From NCBI GenBank assembly GCA_016718505.1, contig JADKDE010000001.1, positions 62,001 to 126,000 of the forward strand: a stretch of 64,000 bases of DNA, written 5' to 3'. This document shows positions 61,565 through 64,000 of this stretch, piece after piece. The number at the start of each line of letters is the position of its first letter. The stretch's first letter is position 1. This stretch comes from Saprospiraceae bacterium (GTDB lineage Bacteria; Bacteroidota; Bacteroidia; Chitinophagales; Saprospiraceae). Both the position numbers and the translations under genes were made by a program. The notes beneath the pieces were generated by a model. It did not search any database. It saw only the letters and a program-made list of their open reading frames with translations, and was not told the origin of the DNA.

Positions 61565-62040
61565 TAACCAAGACTTATATTTAAAATTTCTAAAACCATA
61601 ATTCCAGCTGGGGTTGATATTTCAACCTTATCGCCTTTTTCTTTACCTAATAATCCCTGACCAATAGGGCTATTGATGGAAATTTTATTCAATTTTAAAT
61701 CTGCTTCAGATTCAGAAACAATCAAATATTCTTGCTCCTTTTTCAATTTATGATTCATCAAATGAACTCTAGACAATACCGTTACTTTACTAGTATCTAA
61801 TTGGCTCTCGTCGATGATCTTAGCATTCGCCAAAGCTCTCTCGTGTTCATTTATTTTCATTTCGAGCATACCTTGCGCGTCCTTTGCTGCATCATACTCT
61901 GCATTCTCTGACAAATCTCCCTTTTCCCGAGCTTCGGCTATGGCACGAGCTACTTCAAGTCGTCCATTAGTCTTCATTTCCTCAAGTTCTGCCTTAAGCC
62001 TTTCATAACCCTCATGGGTTAAATAATTATACTTTGACAT
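61564..62040 (-). CDS. greA: transcription elongation factor GreA
   Basis: A 158-residue factor that rescues backtracked RNA polymerase by stimulating transcript cleavage. N-terminal coiled coil with the acidic tip EAREKGDLSENAEYDAAK (residues ~40-57, in part) and C-terminal FKBP-like domain ending with the SPIGQGLLGKEKGD segment. Standard length. First gene of a greA-HIT pair. Confidence 0.96.
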   Translation of the reverse strand: MSKYNYLTHEGYERLKAELEEMKTNGRLEVARAIAEAREKGDLSENAEYDAAKDAQGMLEMKINEHERALANAKIIDESQLDTSKVTVLSRVHLMNHKLKKEQEYLIVSESEADLKLNKISINSPIGQGLLGKEKGDKVEISTPAGIMVLEILNISLG

Positions 62041-62054
62041 AATATTTAAATTAA

Positions 62055-62088
62055 ATACAAAGACGTTTCTATTTGCACAGAAACGTCT
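62055..62088 (-). terminator. terminator/hairpin after the PorV-like gene
   Basis: Perfect 10-bp stem (62061-62070 with 62079-62088, arms AGACGTTTCT) with an eight-base loop, followed on the minus strand by TTTGTATTT. The tail is weaker than in the other terminators. Confidence 0.65.
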
Positions 62089-62108
62089 CTATATGATTTT
62101 AAAGAAAA

Positions 62109-63161
62109 TTAAATAGAAATTCTCAAACCAAAATTGTGGGTTCCCCCTAAAATTCGAGTTTGTCTATAAGAATAATCTACCCCTAATCTTGTATCGCTTT
62201 CCTTTGAAATGGGTATGTCGAAAGTTACACCCCCAGACAAACCTGTTTCTATGTTAGAGGAACCTGCATCTGATTTAATATCAAACTTATAAGCCCCTCT
62301 TATCAAAAATATTTCTCTGTATCCAAATTCAATCCCTAAGCCCAATTCATCTCTTGAAAATGAATTGGCTGTAAAACTTGATAATGCGGTAATTCTTGAC
62401 TTAGCACCAATCAAAAAATCATAAGATAATCCCATATTTAAGAGAGATGGCAACTCAAAAGAAGCTGATTGCTGATCATATGTTAACAAATAAGAAATTG
62501 TACCACTGTTAGGATTATCCAATTCTTTGGAAAGCCCTTCTCCGCCAAACCGCATTCTAGATCCAACATTTCTGATGGCAATACCTAGTTTTAACTGGTC
62601 CTTTTCACCAGAAACATATTGTACACCTGCGTCAAAACAAATACCAGTAGCTGATAAATCTGAGGTGGATTCATTTACACTGCGAACCACCAAACCCACA
62701 CTTACCTTATTTTCAAAGGCATGAGCATAAGAAAGTGCTAAATTGAAAAATGAAGGTGAAAAAGTAGCACCTGTACCTGCAGGCTGATCCGTGGTAGTAA
62801 CTTTCATTTTACCAAAACTGACGGCCACAAGACTCAAGCCAAAAGCTCCACTTTTACCAACTTTCTGTGCCAAACCGATCGAATTCAATTTTATGTCTGA
62901 CCCTACAAGGTATTGGGTATTACCCACAGAAACCTCCGTTCTACTTCCTCTTGCCAAACCTGCTGGATTCAACATCATAGCCTCAACTCCTTTCACCATA
63001 GCAGTATTTAAACTTCCGATTCCAGAAGTTCTTGCCCAAGGATTTATGAGTAATTCGTGTGCTCCTGCCTCTCCTTGTCGATCTGGATTTCCAGCTACTA
63101 AAGAAGTACATGTTAAAATCGTCAAACCAATAGCACCAAATATTCTATTCATCTTCTTCAT
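62109..63161 (-). CDS. PorV/PorQ family outer membrane barrel protein
   Basis: A 350-residue FadL-superfamily barrel. Signal peptide (to about 23), then a start typical of PorV/PorQ proteins (AGAHELLINPWARTSG, AMVKGVEAMMLNPAGLAR, the latter read as the NPAGLA motif), followed by regular strands to a C-terminal FGLRISI. PorV shuttles type IX secretion substrates to the attachment complex; paralogues of unknown role are common, so the specific role is open. The upstream partial gene ends nine bases before it, in the same direction. Confidence 0.85.
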   Translation of the reverse strand: MKKMNRIFGAIGLTILTCTSLVAGNPDRQGEAGAHELLINPWARTSGIGSLNTAMVKGVEAMMLNPAGLARGSRTEVSVGNTQYLVGSDIKLNSIGLAQKVGKSGAFGLSLVAVSFGKMKVTTTDQPAGTGATFSPSFFNLALSYAHAFENKVSVGLVVRSVNESTSDLSATGICFDAGVQYVSGEKDQLKLGIAIRNVGSRMRFGGEGLSKELDNPNSGTISYLLTYDQQSASFELPSLLNMGLSYDFLIGAKSRITALSSFTANSFSRDELGLGIEFGYREIFLIRGAYKFDIKSDAGSSNIETGLSGGVTFDIPISKESDTRLGVDYSYRQTRILGGTHNFGLRISI

Positions 63162-63170
63162 TTTTATATT

Positions 63171-64000
63171 TTATAATCCCTTAGGATCAAATTGTCTATT
63201 AACGCCAAACCATTTGATTACTCTTTCTCCATATTCTTCCGAATAAACATGGATCAAGTAAACACCACTCGCAATTGGAATATTCTTTGAATTTTTCATG
63301 TCCCATTCCAAATCTGGAGCAATCTGTTTGTACTCCACTGCTGCATTGTTTATTCCCTTCAACATCGGGGTTTCATCTCTATTGTATTCTTTAATGAATT
63401 TTCCATCAAGAGTATAAATTCGCACCTTACACTTGGCTGGAAGGTTAGTAATTTTAACAATATTGGTAAATTTCGAAGTCTCATAAGCATCATAACCATA
63501 ATATGGATTTGGAACAACGTTAATTGCATCCAATGCGGCGTCATATCCTGCTGCATCAAGCGCAGTTGCTTTGACTCCCTTGGTACTAAATTCATAAGCA
63601 GGCAGTCCGTTGTTTGAATTTGTTCCTACTGCCACACCAAATGGATTATAAACACGGCATTTAACTATCAAGTCATTTGGAATCAAACCATCAGAATAGC
63701 TTAATAACTGTGCATTAGGCTTTAACATAGGGAATCCTGCCCAAGTTATTTGAGCCACACCCTGTGCTCTGATACTTGTCAATCTAGATTTAAAATTATT
63801 AGATAAAGTCTGACAGCCATCATACTTAGTTTTAGCGACAAATATCATGTGTTGTCCCCCCATAATCAAGTTATTGGTACCAAATGGACGACCTGCCAAA
63901 TTTAAAAATACTTCACTTGTTGGATTCCACATCATATCAGCTCCTGTTGGATTTCTACTTACAGCTGATAATTCAGGATCAGCTCCAAAAACAGAATTTT
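63171..64000 (-). CDS. C-terminal part of a large secreted surface protein, cut by window edge
   Basis: The frame is open from the right edge to the stop at 63171 (about 276 codons visible). The end has the AINVVPNPYYGYDAYE segment, a KVRIYTLDGKFIKEY strand, and a final IASGVYLIHVYSEEYGERVIKWFGV region, a pattern of surface-anchored proteins of Bacteroidota encoded just upstream of PorV-like genes. No catalytic motif is in the visible part. The start lies outside the window. Confidence 0.7.
   Translation of the reverse strand, partial: NSVFGADPELSAVSRNPTGADMMWNPTSEVFLNLAGRPFGTNNLIMGGQHMIFVAKTKYDGCQTLSNNFKSRLTSIRAQGVAQITWAGFPMLKPNAQLLSYSDGLIPNDLIVKCRVYNPFGVAVGTNSNNGLPAYEFSTKGVKATALDAAGYDAALDAINVVPNPYYGYDAYETSKFTNIVKITNLPAKCKVRIYTLDGKFIKEYNRDETPMLKGINNAAVEYKQIAPDLEWDMKNSKNIPIASGVYLIHVYSEEYGERVIKWFGVNRQFDPKGL

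Noticed and set aside
1..64000. CRISPR array, prophage, toxin-antitoxin or defence island
   Set aside because: No regularly spaced repeats, phage structural genes or recognisable defence modules were seen; XerD is the housekeeping type.

Overview
The window is chromosomal DNA of a low-GC member of the Bacteroidota. The evidence is a TonB/ExbB/two-ExbD operon, a MurF-alanine racemase fusion, secreted peptidases with C-terminal type IX secretion sorting domains, a PorV/PorQ-type outer membrane protein, many small outer membrane barrels, almost no Shine-Dalgarno sequences, and repeated promoter elements of the Bacteroidota form TTG-N(17-23)-TAnnTTTG. A Saprospiria/Chitinophagia-like lineage is my guess only; no rRNA or tRNA gene was seen to settle it.

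Layout: 1-4.9 kb holds the tail of an unidentified gene, an outer membrane protein, an EEP-family membrane phosphatase/nuclease, alanine dehydrogenase and a DUF4197 lipoprotein. 5-8 kb is the TonB energy-transduction operon on the minus strand. 8.3-18.5 kb holds kup, pth, an operon of acyltransferase, DASS transporter and lptC, then DUF4159, mscL and mfd. 18.7-24 kb holds a membrane pyrophosphatase with a structured leader, rlmN and a DUF3108 protein. 24.2-25.5 kb is an IS256-type (zinc-ribbon variant) insertion sequence with an 8-bp target duplication and a doubled right end. 25.6-38 kb is minus-strand: a parvulin chaperone, murF-alr, a TPR protein, a four-gene flippase/heptose-adenylyltransferase/Nif3/zinc-ribbon operon and a large T9SS metalloprotease. 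38-46.4 kb has glyA, nadD-dnaN, a partial phenylacetate cluster (paaB-C-D-I), an EnvC-like activator and a glycosyltransferase. 46.5-56 kb has xerD, an MtfA-like protein, xth, a conserved unknown, a MarR regulator diverging from a divergent GH89 enzyme, ridA-trpS and a GbsR-like regulator. 56-64 kb has gcvT, a peptide transporter, an M1 aminopeptidase, a HIT protein, greA, the PorV-like protein and an edge-truncated surface protein.

Most of the window is housekeeping and cell-envelope physiology. The parts that ordinary annotation does not explain are a candidate ~115-nt RNA with its own promoter and terminator upstream of pth, an interleaved-stem (pseudoknot-capable) leader before the pyrophosphatase gene, two copies of a GC-rich interspersed repeat, and the IS element with duplicated right end and a possible -1 slippery site.

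A striking feature is that five cellular genes (hppA, murF-alr, xerD, the GbsR regulator, the M1 peptidase) and the transposase are each broken by one-base indels, nearly all in A/T runs, while both halves remain perfectly conserved. For likely essential genes this points to consensus sequence error (or rescue by slippage) rather than pseudogenes. I give the reconstructed gene extents. I saw no CRISPR array, prophage or clear defence island.
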